From Candidatus Enterococcus murrayae (GTDB lineage: Bacteria > Bacillota > Bacilli > Lactobacillales > Enterococcaceae), in assembly GCF_017315985.1 (NCBI RefSeq), contig NZ_JAFLVR010000005.1:1-64000 (forward strand): DNA of 64,000 nucleotides, written 5' to 3'. The notes beneath the pieces are model-generated. The model saw only the letters and a list, made by a program, of their open reading frames with translations, did not search any database and was not told the origin of the DNA. A program made the position numbers and the translations under genes. Within the stretch, counting starts at the first letter, position 1. Each line of letters begins with the position of its first letter. Below, piece by piece: positions 43,450 through 52,276 of this stretch.

Positions 43450-44292
43450 CTATCTATCCCACCTTTCAGCAAACTTCCCCCAGTTTCGATTTTTAAGCGC
43501 AATGATCAAAAAATTGACAGTCAAAAGAAACGTGATGATTGTGCATGCGACTGACCCTTCTACACCAAAATCACCACCAGTGAGCAGCTGGTTATTACTC
43601 AAAATAGTGGTGGAAAAATAACCTGACGGCGTTGTCCCACTCACTGGAATTCCGAAAATCGCTCCTTGAATCCAATTCCATGTAATATGAACACCTACCG
43701 CCGCATGAATACTGTTTAAGGCATACATGACACTGCCCATCAGTGTTCCAGCTAGAGCAATATTGATCAATGCTAATGGCGTGATTCCAGGATTTCCAAG
43801 ATGCAACAAACTGAAAATAATAGAAGTAAGCATTAATGCCGTGTAAGGACCAAATCGTAGAAGATGATGCTGGATGAACCCACGACATAAATACTCTTCT
43901 AGGAAACCAACCGCGATGAATAAGAATAATTGATTAACGATTTTCTCCCACGAATGATGACTTGTATTTAATTCATAAACCTTCAGTAAATATAGTGGAA
44001 TGACCACCATAAGAAATGCGCCAATCCCAATCAGCAAGCCAATAAGCAGTTTTTTCGGTTCTCTTTTGCTCCAAGAAATGCCGTAATCAGCCAAGGTCTT
44101 TCCTTCTATTTTTGCGCTTAGTAATAAGCCGGCAAGAATAAGCACGATACTAAGGACAGCTCCTAGCATACTAGCAACCGTTGAATTTACATTTCCCAAT
44201 GTGCTTGGTAAGATCTCGTATGCAGACATCGCAGCAGTAGCGAAAATGATTACACAAACAAAAGCCGCCATTCCCTTTCCAATCTTTTTCAT
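43450..44292 (-). CDS. CPBP-family intramembrane metalloprotease
   Basis: A 280-residue polytopic membrane protease has the family motifs EEYLCRGFIQHHLL (EExxxR), a histidine in FSLLHLGNP and HITWNWIQG. About eight hydrophobic segments are visible. CPBP proteins in lactic acid bacteria often give bacteriocin self-immunity or process surface peptides. It starts 14 bases after the ABC permease gene, so it belongs to that operon. Confidence 0.88.
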   Translation of the reverse strand: MKKIGKGMAAFVCVIIFATAAMSAYEILPSTLGNVNSTVASMLGAVLSIVLILAGLLLSAKIEGKTLADYGISWSKREPKKLLIGLLIGIGAFLMVVIPLYLLKVYELNTSHHSWEKIVNQLFLFIAVGFLEEYLCRGFIQHHLLRFGPYTALMLTSIIFSLLHLGNPGITPLALINIALAGTLMGSVMYALNSIHAAVGVHITWNWIQGAIFGIPVSGTTPSGYFSTTILSNNQLLTGGDFGVEGSVACTIITFLLTVNFLIIALKNRNWGKFAERWDR

Positions 44293-44305
44293 TCCATCAC
44301 CCCTA

Positions 44306-45514
44306 TTATCGCAACAACGTTACAATATCCTTCTTCGCCGCACTTTTAGCTGGCAGCCAGCTAAAAACGATCCCGATGACAACGGACAAACCAAAAGCCA
44401 AGCCGATCGTAAACGAATCGGGACGGACAGTTAATGGTGTAAAGCTTGATGCGACGTATCCTAACAAGATCGAGACCAAAAAGCCGATCATTCCACCAAA
44501 GAGGGTTAAGGTGATTCCTTCTAATAAAAACTGCATCATGATGTTCCCTTTGGTCCCACCCATCGCACGACGAACACCGATTTCCTTTGTTCGTTCAGAG
44601 ACAGAAATATAGATCATGTTCATCACACCAATTCCTGAGATAAATAGAGAGATTCCGCCAATGACTGAGACGAGTAACGTAATCCCCGTCAGGATCATTC
44701 GTAATTGATCCACCATTTTTTTCATCGCAGAATTCTGATTCTTATAACTGCCAAGCTTTTTCCAGGTGCCATATTTTTTAAGGTTATTTTCAATTGATTG
44801 CGACACACGTTTCACTTTGACCCCTGAACGTAGCTTCACATCAATCGAATTATAATCTGTTCCCTTGAAGTAATGCTCATAGGCTTTCTTAGGTATCTCC
44901 GCAATTACATTGTTTTCCGGAGTAGAAAGAATCGTTCCATGCTCACGATTCTTCATGATACCAACCACCTCAAACAGATGACCGCCAAGTCGGATACTTT
45001 GGCCAATGATCGACTCTGGAACCTCTTTATTGATCGCTTTTGCCGTTTTTTGATTAATAACGACCACCGGATTCTCATTGTAGTAATCACTTTCTTGGAT
45101 CGAACGACCATAAATAGTCTTCGTCCCCGTCTTTTTTAATAACTTAAAAAATGCCGACTGTTCACTACTCTCAATGTCACTAAAATTAGGCGCAGCATAT
45201 TTTTGATCGATATAATAATTTGCAGATTGGACACCTGGCAGACTTTCAATTCGATTGATATCTTCCTCTGTAAACCCGTTCAGTCCGTTTTCAGTGAAGT
45301 TTTCACTTTTAGGACTGAAATCAAAGGATAGTTTATTTTCCACTTGATTTAATCCCATAAATTCTGAAACATACTCTTCAAACGCACGACCGATGGAAAA
45401 GACTGTGATCACCGCAGACACTCCTATGATCAATCCAATCATGGTTAAAAAGCTTCGGCGTTTATTCTTCCCAATGGCCTTAAAAGCGGTTTTCCAGACT
45501 TCACTAATTCGCAT
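44306..45514 (-). CDS. MacB/YknZ-type ABC transporter permease
   Basis: A 402-residue FtsX-like permease has an N-terminal membrane helix (GKNKRRSFLTMIGLIIGVSAV), a large extracellular MacB_PCD domain (about residues 50-235) and three C-terminal helices. The start is ATG 45,514, with GAAGGTG six bases upstream and an 11-base overlap with the ATPase gene. With the ATPase and the adaptor it forms a YknXYZ-like complex that exports peptides or protects against toxins such as SDP in Bacillus. Confidence 0.9.
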   Translation of the reverse strand: MRISEVWKTAFKAIGKNKRRSFLTMIGLIIGVSAVITVFSIGRAFEEYVSEFMGLNQVENKLSFDFSPKSENFTENGLNGFTEEDINRIESLPGVQSANYYIDQKYAAPNFSDIESSEQSAFFKLLKKTGTKTIYGRSIQESDYYNENPVVVINQKTAKAINKEVPESIIGQSIRLGGHLFEVVGIMKNREHGTILSTPENNVIAEIPKKAYEHYFKGTDYNSIDVKLRSGVKVKRVSQSIENNLKKYGTWKKLGSYKNQNSAMKKMVDQLRMILTGITLLVSVIGGISLFISGIGVMNMIYISVSERTKEIGVRRAMGGTKGNIMMQFLLEGITLTLFGGMIGFLVSILLGYVASSFTPLTVRPDSFTIGLAFGLSVVIGIVFSWLPAKSAAKKDIVTLLR

Positions 45515-46190
45515 AGGGCACACCTTCTTCCAGTAGTTCGCCATCTTTTACCGTAATGATTCGCCGACAATAAGCCGCCGCTTCTGGATCGTGCGTCACC
45601 ATTAAGATCGTGACCTTTTCTTCCTCATTCAGATGCTTGAACAGCTCCATGATTTCCTCTGAAGTATGGCTATCCAAGGCCCCTGTGGGTTCGTCCGCCA
45701 CAATAAATTTGGGATTGCCGACGATCGCACGTGCAATCGCTACCCGCTGCTGCTGACCACCAGACAGTTGTTTCGGTAATTTATTGTATTTATCGGCAAT
45801 TCCAACTTTTCGTAATGCTTCCATGACGAGCGGTTTGGTTTGGCGTTGCTTCTTTCCTCCATACAATAGAGGCAACGCCACATTTTCTAGAACAGTGTTG
45901 TTTTCAATGAGCTGAAACGATTGAAAGACAAAGCCCACAGCCCTATTTCGTAAGGCGGACAATTTTTCATCTTTATAACGATAGGCATCGTTCCCCTCAA
46001 AAAGATACGTTCCTTCAAAATCCCCATCCAAGAAGCTGATCGTATTGATTAATGTTGATTTACCCGAACCGGAAGGCCCCATCACCGCGACAAATTCATG
46101 TTCATCGATGGTTAAGCGGATATCCTTCAACACATGGATGCGTTCTTGATCCGCCGTATAGTATTTATTGATGTTTTCCATCACAATCAT
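45504..46190 (-). CDS. MacB/YknY-type ABC transporter ATP-binding protein
   Basis: The 228-residue ATPase has Walker A GPSGSGKST (about residues 38-46), Q-loop VFQSFQLI, signature LSGGQQQRVAIARA and Walker B FIVADEPTGALDS, all intact. It belongs to the LolD/FtsE/MacB subfamily. It overlaps the adaptor gene by four bases and the permease by eleven, a tightly coupled operon. Confidence 0.93.
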   Translation of the reverse strand: MIVMENINKYYTADQERIHVLKDIRLTIDEHEFVAVMGPSGSGKSTLINTISFLDGDFEGTYLFEGNDAYRYKDEKLSALRNRAVGFVFQSFQLIENNTVLENVALPLLYGGKKQRQTKPLVMEALRKVGIADKYNKLPKQLSGGQQQRVAIARAIVGNPKFIVADEPTGALDSHTSEEIMELFKHLNEEEKVTILMVTHDPEAAAYCRRIITVKDGELLEEGVPYAN

Positions 46191-47005
46191 TTCACGTTCA
46201 CATCCATTCCATCTTTTATCGATGATGCGTCCTTAATGATTTTCTGTGATTCATTGAGCCCTTCATGCAAGAGATAGTAGCCATTCCCCTTTTCAATGGT
46301 TACAGGTTGTTTTTTTGCCTTTTTATTTGAAACAGTATAAACAAACGTTTGCCCATCCTTTTCTACGACACTTTTCAATGGCAAATGGATCTCATTGCGT
46401 GGAATCAATAGTTCAACCGAATAACCCACGGGAATCGCTTCATCTGGAACTGCGGTAAAGTTATAGGTCACTAAGCTGTCCTTGTCTTCTTTCTCCGCTT
46501 CATTATTCATCTCAGCCAAAGAAATGATTTTCCCACTGACCGTCTTCTCGCTATTGGCGTACTTAATCTCAACCGGTTCATTTAGCACAATTTTCGATCG
46601 ATCGTATTCTGTAACGGTTCCTTTTATAGAGGATTCCTCACTTTTTAACACCATTAGCTGCTGCTGGGAATCGTTCTTCGCATCTTCATTTAGCATGGTC
46701 ACTAACGAATCATTATCCGCCCGAACAACTTCTCCCCAGCGATAAGTAAGTAAGATGGTATTCTTTGCGACATGATCGCCTTCATTCACATGAATCGTCC
46801 GGATCGGTCCTTTATCAGAATCTATTAGAACCGTTTGCTTCTTCGTCGACTTCACCTGTCCCTTCAGATGGAGCGGCGTTTGCTGCTTCACCTCAAACAT
46901 TTCCACTGAGGTTCCTTCTGCTTCCTCTGGTGGCGGACCTTGTAATAGAAAATACCCCACTCCCAAAATAACTACTACCCCGATACCAATAATAAATTTC
47001 TTCAT
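46187..47005 (-). CDS. HlyD/YknX-like membrane-fusion adaptor
   Basis: A 272-residue protein has one N-terminal helix (about residues 4-22) and an extracellular adaptor with the HlyD-like barrel segments LKGQVKSTKKQTV and IRTIHVNEGDHVAKNTILL, a helical hairpin and a beta-rich end. It works with the MacB-like permease to couple ATP use to an extracellular event. The hairpin is shorter than in YknX. Confidence 0.85.
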   Translation of the reverse strand: MKKFIIGIGVVVILGVGYFLLQGPPPEEAEGTSVEMFEVKQQTPLHLKGQVKSTKKQTVLIDSDKGPIRTIHVNEGDHVAKNTILLTYRWGEVVRADNDSLVTMLNEDAKNDSQQQLMVLKSEESSIKGTVTEYDRSKIVLNEPVEIKYANSEKTVSGKIISLAEMNNEAEKEDKDSLVTYNFTAVPDEAIPVGYSVELLIPRNEIHLPLKSVVEKDGQTFVYTVSNKKAKKQPVTIEKGNGYYLLHEGLNESQKIIKDASSIKDGMDVNVK

Positions 47006-47100
47006 TTGTTTTCTTTCCTTCCTTCTATATCATTTAATATCTATCTAAAAAAGTGCTTAATCCGCTTAATAGCGCCGTTCTCCATTGCGAAGTGCACTCT

Positions 47101-47709
47101 TTACATTTCATCAAAACTACTCATAATGTTCCTCAACCAATCCCGAGAAGTTTCAAACAACCGCGTAAAGGTCCAACCATATAGTTGAACATAATGATTC
47201 TTTGTTTCGATAATCTGATAAATATAGCTTAGTTTTAACCCTTGAACATCTGAAACAAACTCACACACTTTTATTTTTTCCCCATTCATCAGCTCATCAT
47301 TGAACTGAATTTGCATGTTGTTCGTACGAGTCAATCTTTGCGAGACTAGTTCTGCATACGCATCCAGCGTAGTGAAATCTTCCTTATTCTCCGAAATACA
47401 TGCGACAAACTCTCTTTCCTGCTTGTCATAGATCATAAATTCTAAATCCTTGTTTTGACTGAGGGGATCAACTTCTTCTATCCAATCAGAAGGAAAAGTG
47501 AGCTGATAAACACTGCCGCTGATGCCCGTAATATTTTTCCTCAAGAAAATAGCCTCTGAACTGGCAGAACTGCTAAAGGTGTTTTGACGATTCGTAGCTG
47601 TTGTTTGCTCACTCTGACTATTACTTGACGTAGAAGGAAGCTGACTGCATCCAGACAGTAACAGACAAAAGAGTGTAAAAAAGGTCGTAGTAAAGATACT
47701 TTTCTTCAT
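47101..47709 (-). CDS. Lipoprotein with the repeated secreted domain
   Basis: The 202-residue lipoprotein has lipobox LLSGC (Cys21), a Ser/Thr linker and one copy of the domain shared with the genes at 42,313 and 47,761. Conserved items are FPSDW, D-x-EF, ACISENKEDF, LDAYAE and a final YVQLYGWT-type strand with NIMSSFDE. It lies before the ABC adaptor gene in the same direction. The function is unknown. Confidence 0.7.
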   Translation of the reverse strand: MKKSIFTTTFFTLFCLLLSGCSQLPSTSSNSQSEQTTATNRQNTFSSSASSEAIFLRKNITGISGSVYQLTFPSDWIEEVDPLSQNKDLEFMIYDKQEREFVACISENKEDFTTLDAYAELVSQRLTRTNNMQIQFNDELMNGEKIKVCEFVSDVQGLKLSYIYQIIETKNHYVQLYGWTFTRLFETSRDWLRNIMSSFDEM

Positions 47710-47760
47710 TTCTGTTCCTCTTTCATTAATCAGTAGGGAAAATTGGAGAGTTTCTCTACT

Positions 47761-48336
47761 TTATTGCTCCTTTTCAGTATTCTTCAAAGAGATTGGTGTA
47801 ACCTCCGAAAAACTGTTCATGATTGTCTCTAATTGTGGTTTCAAATCATCAAATTGACTGATTCTTGTACATACAACCAATTGAACATATTGTGTTTCAC
47901 TTTCTTTAACGTGATACAAAATATGATAGTTTATCCCTTCAATTGTTGTTGTATAGTCTGCTTTCCAGACTCTCTCTTCATTCCTTTTGACAAGCTCAAA
48001 ATAAATATCTTTGTGTTCATCTTCCCATATCAAAATTTCTATCATTTCCGCATAAACATCCAGGCTGACAAAGTCGCGTTTGTCTTCAACAATACATCCA
48101 AGATATGCTGTTCCATCGGTGTTTTCCACCATAAACTCGTAGTCAGTATTTGAAACATAAGTCGGTTCTGAGATTTCCCAATGCTTAGGAAGATAAAGAC
48201 GATATTCTCTACCACTGAGACCGAGTATTACCTTTTGCGCCCAACTGTTTCCTTCATCCTTCCTTCCATCCTTTACAATCAAATAAATCAGCAGACACAA
48301 TGTCATGAAACCAACGACAGCCCATAAAACTAGCAT
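47761..48336 (-). CDS. Membrane-anchored protein with the repeated secreted domain
   Basis: A 191-residue protein starts at ATG 48,336 behind AAAGGGA. It has one N-terminal membrane helix (about residues 1-18) and one domain with LPKHW, GCIVEDKRDF, LDVYAEM, YVQLVVCT and TIMNSFSE. It is closely related to the next gene downstream. The function is unknown, and it is a recent paralogue in layout. Confidence 0.7.
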   Translation of the reverse strand: MLVLWAVVGFMTLCLLIYLIVKDGRKDEGNSWAQKVILGLSGREYRLYLPKHWEISEPTYVSNTDYEFMVENTDGTAYLGCIVEDKRDFVSLDVYAEMIEILIWEDEHKDIYFELVKRNEERVWKADYTTTIEGINYHILYHVKESETQYVQLVVCTRISQFDDLKPQLETIMNSFSEVTPISLKNTEKEQ

Positions 48337-48412
48337 TCCCTTTCCCCCTATCAACGGTTGAACTCTTTATTAGAGCATCGGTAAATTTTTCAATTCATTT
48401 ACCATGAACCGG

Positions 48413-49129
48413 TCAGTGTAGTTTGCCTATATAGGCAGATCCAAAAGCGATCCAATTGTTGAGAGTATGCACCCAGAAGCCTGCCCACAAACTATCAGAT
48501 TTTCGCCAAGCATAATTGTAAAAAATCCTTCCTAAACCAATCACAACTAGACATTGAAACCAATCCCAATCATAAACCTGTAAATGAGCCAAACCAAAAA
48601 TCAAACTACTAAACACACTGGAAAGGAAAAAGGCACTCTTTTTTAACTGCTTCCATTGATTCAAATAACCAAACATAGGAAAGGCTAGGATCGCTACAGC
48701 CACTTCTTCACCAATGAGACTAAACGTCATGACTCCTATCTCCAATAAAAAATCAACGATAGACAACTTGCTCATACCATCCATTGCAGAGTGTGAAGAA
48801 GTTGGCGGCATAAACAAGAGCAGAATGCCTACTGAAAAAATAAAGCTAAGGAACAGATATCCTCCTATCCAGCGTTTCGTTCCTGATTTCATAGGACCGA
48901 AAAATTTTCGCAACGAAGAAAGTCCGTATTGATACCCTAAAATCCCTACCATTCCAAAGGTCAAAAGAATTGATGCCAACAGCCAATGGATTTGTTGACA
49001 AAAGAAAAACACTGCAAGCATCCCTATCCAAGAAAGCAACACCTTCCAAATGGGAAGTACCTGGGATGTGATTTGGATAATGTTTGAATCTTCAAAATTT
49101 TGTGCCTGCATGAATCGTTCTCGTTTCAT
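48413..49129 (-). CDS. CPBP-like membrane protein with an altered active-site motif
   Basis: A 238-residue polytopic protein starts at ATG 49,129 with GAGGAG seven bases upstream. The frame upstream of that is part of a terminator. It has EEVAVAI in place of the usual EExxxR, FGLAHLQVYDW and WVHTLNNW. The missing Arg suggests reduced or altered activity, but the other metal-binding positions are kept. It flanks the paralogue family and ABC cluster, matching the intact CPBP gene at 43,450. Confidence 0.75.
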   Translation of the reverse strand: MKRERFMQAQNFEDSNIIQITSQVLPIWKVLLSWIGMLAVFFFCQQIHWLLASILLTFGMVGILGYQYGLSSLRKFFGPMKSGTKRWIGGYLFLSFIFSVGILLLFMPPTSSHSAMDGMSKLSIVDFLLEIGVMTFSLIGEEVAVAILAFPMFGYLNQWKQLKKSAFFLSSVFSSLIFGLAHLQVYDWDWFQCLVVIGLGRIFYNYAWRKSDSLWAGFWVHTLNNWIAFGSAYIGKLH

Positions 49130-49149
49130 AACAACACTCCTCTTTTTTG

Positions 49150-49196
49150 ATAAAAAAATGCATGAAACTAAGATTTTTTTAGTTTCATGCATTCAA
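49150..49196 (-). terminator. Strong terminator after the lipoprotein gene
   Basis: ATGCATGAAACT and AGTTTCATGCAT form a 12-bp perfect stem, followed by TTTTTTTAT on the minus strand. It marks the end of the surface-locus transcript. Confidence 0.9.
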
Positions 49197-49221
49197 AGTA
49201 CAGTGGTTCTTCAGTCAAATT

Positions 49222-50316
49222 CTATACCTGACTATTCTCAGCAACGATTTCATCCAAGACCTTACTAAGCTCCTTAAATTGCTCGTCACTCAAAAGATGT
49301 TTATAGGTTTCTTTAAATCTTTCTGCTGTCTCTGCATCGACAGACTCGCTATTTTGACGTATCTTCTCAAGTAATGTCTGCATGTCTTCTTCACTGACTT
49401 CAACATCCGTAAGACTGACTGCTTCTCTTGCGAACTCCGTAAGAGATAGGCTGTCTTTCTTACTTGGCAGCTTAACACGCTTCTCACTGTCTTTTGCCCG
49501 TTGATCGATACTCATTTTTAGAGTGTAAGATATACCATCTACTGGTTTTGTAGTTGCGACAAATTTCGCTTTTTTGGTTTTCTTCTTAGTATCTACAGTT
49601 AAATCTATGGTTAATTTTTTTAATTCTTCCAAACGTTCCTCAATCGACGTTCGTAATTCTTTGTCCTTTTTCTCAGAAAGACTGTCTACGAAGGATTCCA
49701 GTTCCTTCTTGGTGAATTGATGCGTGATTTTATCCCCCTCCTTTTTGAATGAATCCTTGTCCAAGGAATCATAGAAGTCTGAATATTGCTTACTAGAAAT
49801 GCTTCTCACCTCATTGGCTTCATCCAGTGACTCATCGAGTTCCTCTTTGGTCAAATGAATATATTTTCCTTGAATCACTTTGGAATCAATCACATCCACT
49901 GGCAATTCCGTGGTGAACTGTTTGATGAACTCAATGGTTTGATTATAGGCATCAGCCTTAATGTAGTAATCCTTGGTTTTGTTGCTGGTGAAAACTTCAT
50001 AATCCAAGTCTTGACCAAAAAGATTCGTCGATAGTGTTAAAACCACATCTTTGGTTTTCTTATCCTTTAAAATAGTGCCCTTCAGCGATAATCCCTTTAG
50101 CTGCTTTTCAACGACATCATAGGTCATTTTATCTTCCGCATTCTGCTCTTCACTCGAGTTGATCGAAAGACTGTCAATCGTAATCTTGAATGTTTGATCG
50201 TTCATCTTCGCCTGACTCTTCAGCTCTTCTTTATATTGTTCCTGCGGACTTGGCCCGCAACCGCCAAGAATGCCTAACACCAAAACAAGACTAACACTCG
50301 CAAAAAACTTTTTCAT
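49222..50316 (-). CDS. Large lipoprotein at the end of the surface locus
   Basis: A 364-residue lipoprotein starts at ATG 50,316 behind GGGGG. It has a signal with lipobox LGGC and a Lys/Glu-rich mature part with long beta-containing segments (about 60-290) and a helical tail. I recognise no family by name. The overall style resembles the DUF6612/LolA-like secreted lipoproteins of Gram-positives. Upstream is a three-helix membrane protein overlapping in the spacer. Confidence 0.65.
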   Translation of the reverse strand: MKKFFASVSLVLVLGILGGCGPSPQEQYKEELKSQAKMNDQTFKITIDSLSINSSEEQNAEDKMTYDVVEKQLKGLSLKGTILKDKKTKDVVLTLSTNLFGQDLDYEVFTSNKTKDYYIKADAYNQTIEFIKQFTTELPVDVIDSKVIQGKYIHLTKEELDESLDEANEVRSISSKQYSDFYDSLDKDSFKKEGDKITHQFTKKELESFVDSLSEKKDKELRTSIEERLEELKKLTIDLTVDTKKKTKKAKFVATTKPVDGISYTLKMSIDQRAKDSEKRVKLPSKKDSLSLTEFAREAVSLTDVEVSEEDMQTLLEKIRQNSESVDAETAERFKETYKHLLSDEQFKELSKVLDEIVAENSQV

Positions 50317-50329
50317 TTTGCTTTTCCCC

Positions 50330-50743
50330 CTACTCATTTGAATGAAACTCTGCCAACAATACTCTCCGTTTCCGAATCATCGAAACTATAGTGATAAAAA
50401 TCACCAAAATGGAAAGGACAACTTGTACAATCGCCCCTGTAGAAATACCAAATACATCGTAAAAGAAGCTTAAAACTCGGGGAATCTTGAATGTCTGATC
50501 TAAGAGCTCCATTTCGTAAAGACTAAAGACCAACATCCCACTGGCTAACCATAGAATCGCGAAAAAGAGGACCACTCCACGCCGACCCATTTCCTGACTG
50601 ATTCGTTGCTGCAGCTGTCGTTCTTCTGGGCTGAGTCGTTTTTGCTTTTTGACGGAGCGAATCGCCATGATTCCACAAAAGAGGATAAATACTCCTAAAG
50701 CACTTAGGAAAAGAATCATTCCCCTATCATATTCCCAACTCAT
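50330..50743 (-). CDS. Three-helix membrane protein
   Basis: A 137-residue protein has helices at about residues 9-27, 57-77 and 100-120 and a basic, Arg/Lys-rich cytoplasmic loop. It starts at ATG 50,743 with GGAGGGG upstream. No family was recognised. It lies between two surface-protein genes and is probably part of the same complex. Confidence 0.65.
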   Translation of the reverse strand: MSWEYDRGMILFLSALGVFILFCGIMAIRSVKKQKRLSPEERQLQQRISQEMGRRGVVLFFAILWLASGMLVFSLYEMELLDQTFKIPRVLSFFYDVFGISTGAIVQVVLSILVIFITIVSMIRKRRVLLAEFHSNE

Positions 50744-50758
50744 ACTCTGCCCCTCCGT

Positions 50759-52258
50759 TTATTTTTTCTTCGTAAGCGGTGAAAGCAGTCGTTCTCTTTT
50801 TAGAAAGGCTACGAATGCCACCAGTGAGATGCCTGTTAACAGCATCAACCAGTTCGACGATGTGTCGCCAGTTTTTGGTAATTGCTTCGCTGTATTTACG
50901 CTGCCTAATTGCGGCGAAGTCCGAAGCGTACGAGTCTGGATCGTTGGATTCGAATAAACAGGTCGTTCTCGAACGGTCAACGTGATTTCTTTGCTTACTG
51001 CAACATCATTCGAAGGAACGCCTTCAAGTGAAGCGGTGTAACGGATGCGGTACGTTCCAGCAGTCGTTAAGCGCTGAGCGCTATCCACTGGAATGGTTCG
51101 ATCCAGCACTTCAAAGGAAACGAGACAATCCTCCGATACCTTTACCCAATCTAAAATCATCTCACTCGTCAATACATCCCCAACCGTCATCACCTGATCG
51201 CTAACCTCAATGTCAAGCAATTGAGGAAAAAGTGTTTTCACCACAGTGACAGTCACACGCTTATCAACGATTTCACCCAGACTGCTGTGAACACGATATA
51301 CAAGCTCATACTCGCCAGGCGTCTTCATATCAATCATGTTTTTGATCACTTCAATCCCTGTTTTGGTTGTCGGATCATAACTACCTAATTCGACTTCACT
51401 ACCATCCGCCAGCATTTCAAACGCCTGAATGCCCTCGAATAAATCAATCATATCGCCCCGATTACTGAAATCTTTCGTTTCGATGCGTAAGCCGTTAACA
51501 ACCGTCACCGTAATCGTCTTCTCACTGATTGTCCCATCACTGGCAGTGACACTTAGTTTGACAGTCTTCTTACCCACAGTATCAGTCGCTTTTGGCTGAT
51601 CAATCGTAAAGGCGTCCACATCGTCCAACGAAGCGACCTCCCCATTGGCATCCTTTAGCACGAGGCGCTCAATGATTTGAGCGTTGAGATCGCTGCCTCG
51701 CCAAGTGGCGAAGTCCGCGATTTCCAAGGTATATTCTCTCCGCCGAACTCTCGTCCGATCGGTTTGCTCCGCTTTTTCTACTAGAATCGTTACGGTTTCT
51801 GAAGTTGTTTCACCAAAACTGTTTTTCACGGTATAGGTCAATGAATAGGTACCCGCCTGATGACTATCGACAGAACCAATCACCTGAATCTGTTTGGTCA
51901 GATCACCATCGATCACGTCACTAGCCGTCACTCCAGCTTTGGGATCAAAGGAAGTGCCTGCTTTAATCGTCTGATTCTTGACGCCTTTGAGAGAGGGAAC
52001 AGCTACTTTAGCTTTTTCGTTCCTTTGGCTTTGTTCCTTGGAACTTTCTACCTCAGTAGTCGTTTTCGTAGCGGCAGGAGCTGCTTCGACTTGTTCCTTT
52101 GATTGTTCCGTTGCAGCCGCTGGCTCTTCGATTGTCACGGCTTGTTCTTCTGTCGGTAAAGTGTCACTTACTTCTTCCGCCTGTGCGACTGGCAACCCAG
52201 ATAATACCAATCCACAAGAAGAAACCACCATCAACCGACTCCACACTTTTTTATTCAT
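50759..52258 (-). CDS. Ig-like (DUF5011) LPXTG surface protein
   Basis: A 499-residue wall protein has a signal peptide (about residues 1-28), an Ala/Glu/Thr linker, a DUF5011-type Ig domain (VPSLKGVKNQTIKAG, DVIDGDLTKQI, about 85-165), further Ig-like domains (about 170-430) and the sorting signal LPKTGD with helix and basic tail. It presumably forms a rod on the surface. Gaps to the next gene are short (18 bases from the coiled-coil gene). Confidence 0.85.
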   Translation of the reverse strand: MNKKVWSRLMVVSSCGLVLSGLPVAQAEEVSDTLPTEEQAVTIEEPAAATEQSKEQVEAAPAATKTTTEVESSKEQSQRNEKAKVAVPSLKGVKNQTIKAGTSFDPKAGVTASDVIDGDLTKQIQVIGSVDSHQAGTYSLTYTVKNSFGETTSETVTILVEKAEQTDRTRVRRREYTLEIADFATWRGSDLNAQIIERLVLKDANGEVASLDDVDAFTIDQPKATDTVGKKTVKLSVTASDGTISEKTITVTVVNGLRIETKDFSNRGDMIDLFEGIQAFEMLADGSEVELGSYDPTTKTGIEVIKNMIDMKTPGEYELVYRVHSSLGEIVDKRVTVTVVKTLFPQLLDIEVSDQVMTVGDVLTSEMILDWVKVSEDCLVSFEVLDRTIPVDSAQRLTTAGTYRIRYTASLEGVPSNDVAVSKEITLTVRERPVYSNPTIQTRTLRTSPQLGSVNTAKQLPKTGDTSSNWLMLLTGISLVAFVAFLKRERLLSPLTKKK

Positions 52259-52276
52259 ATTCTTCTCCCTTTTTGC

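Noticed and set aside
49130-49192. Longer N-terminus for the CPBP-like protein at 48,413
   Set aside because: The extra codons come from the terminator hairpin; a strong ribosome site precedes ATG 49,129.
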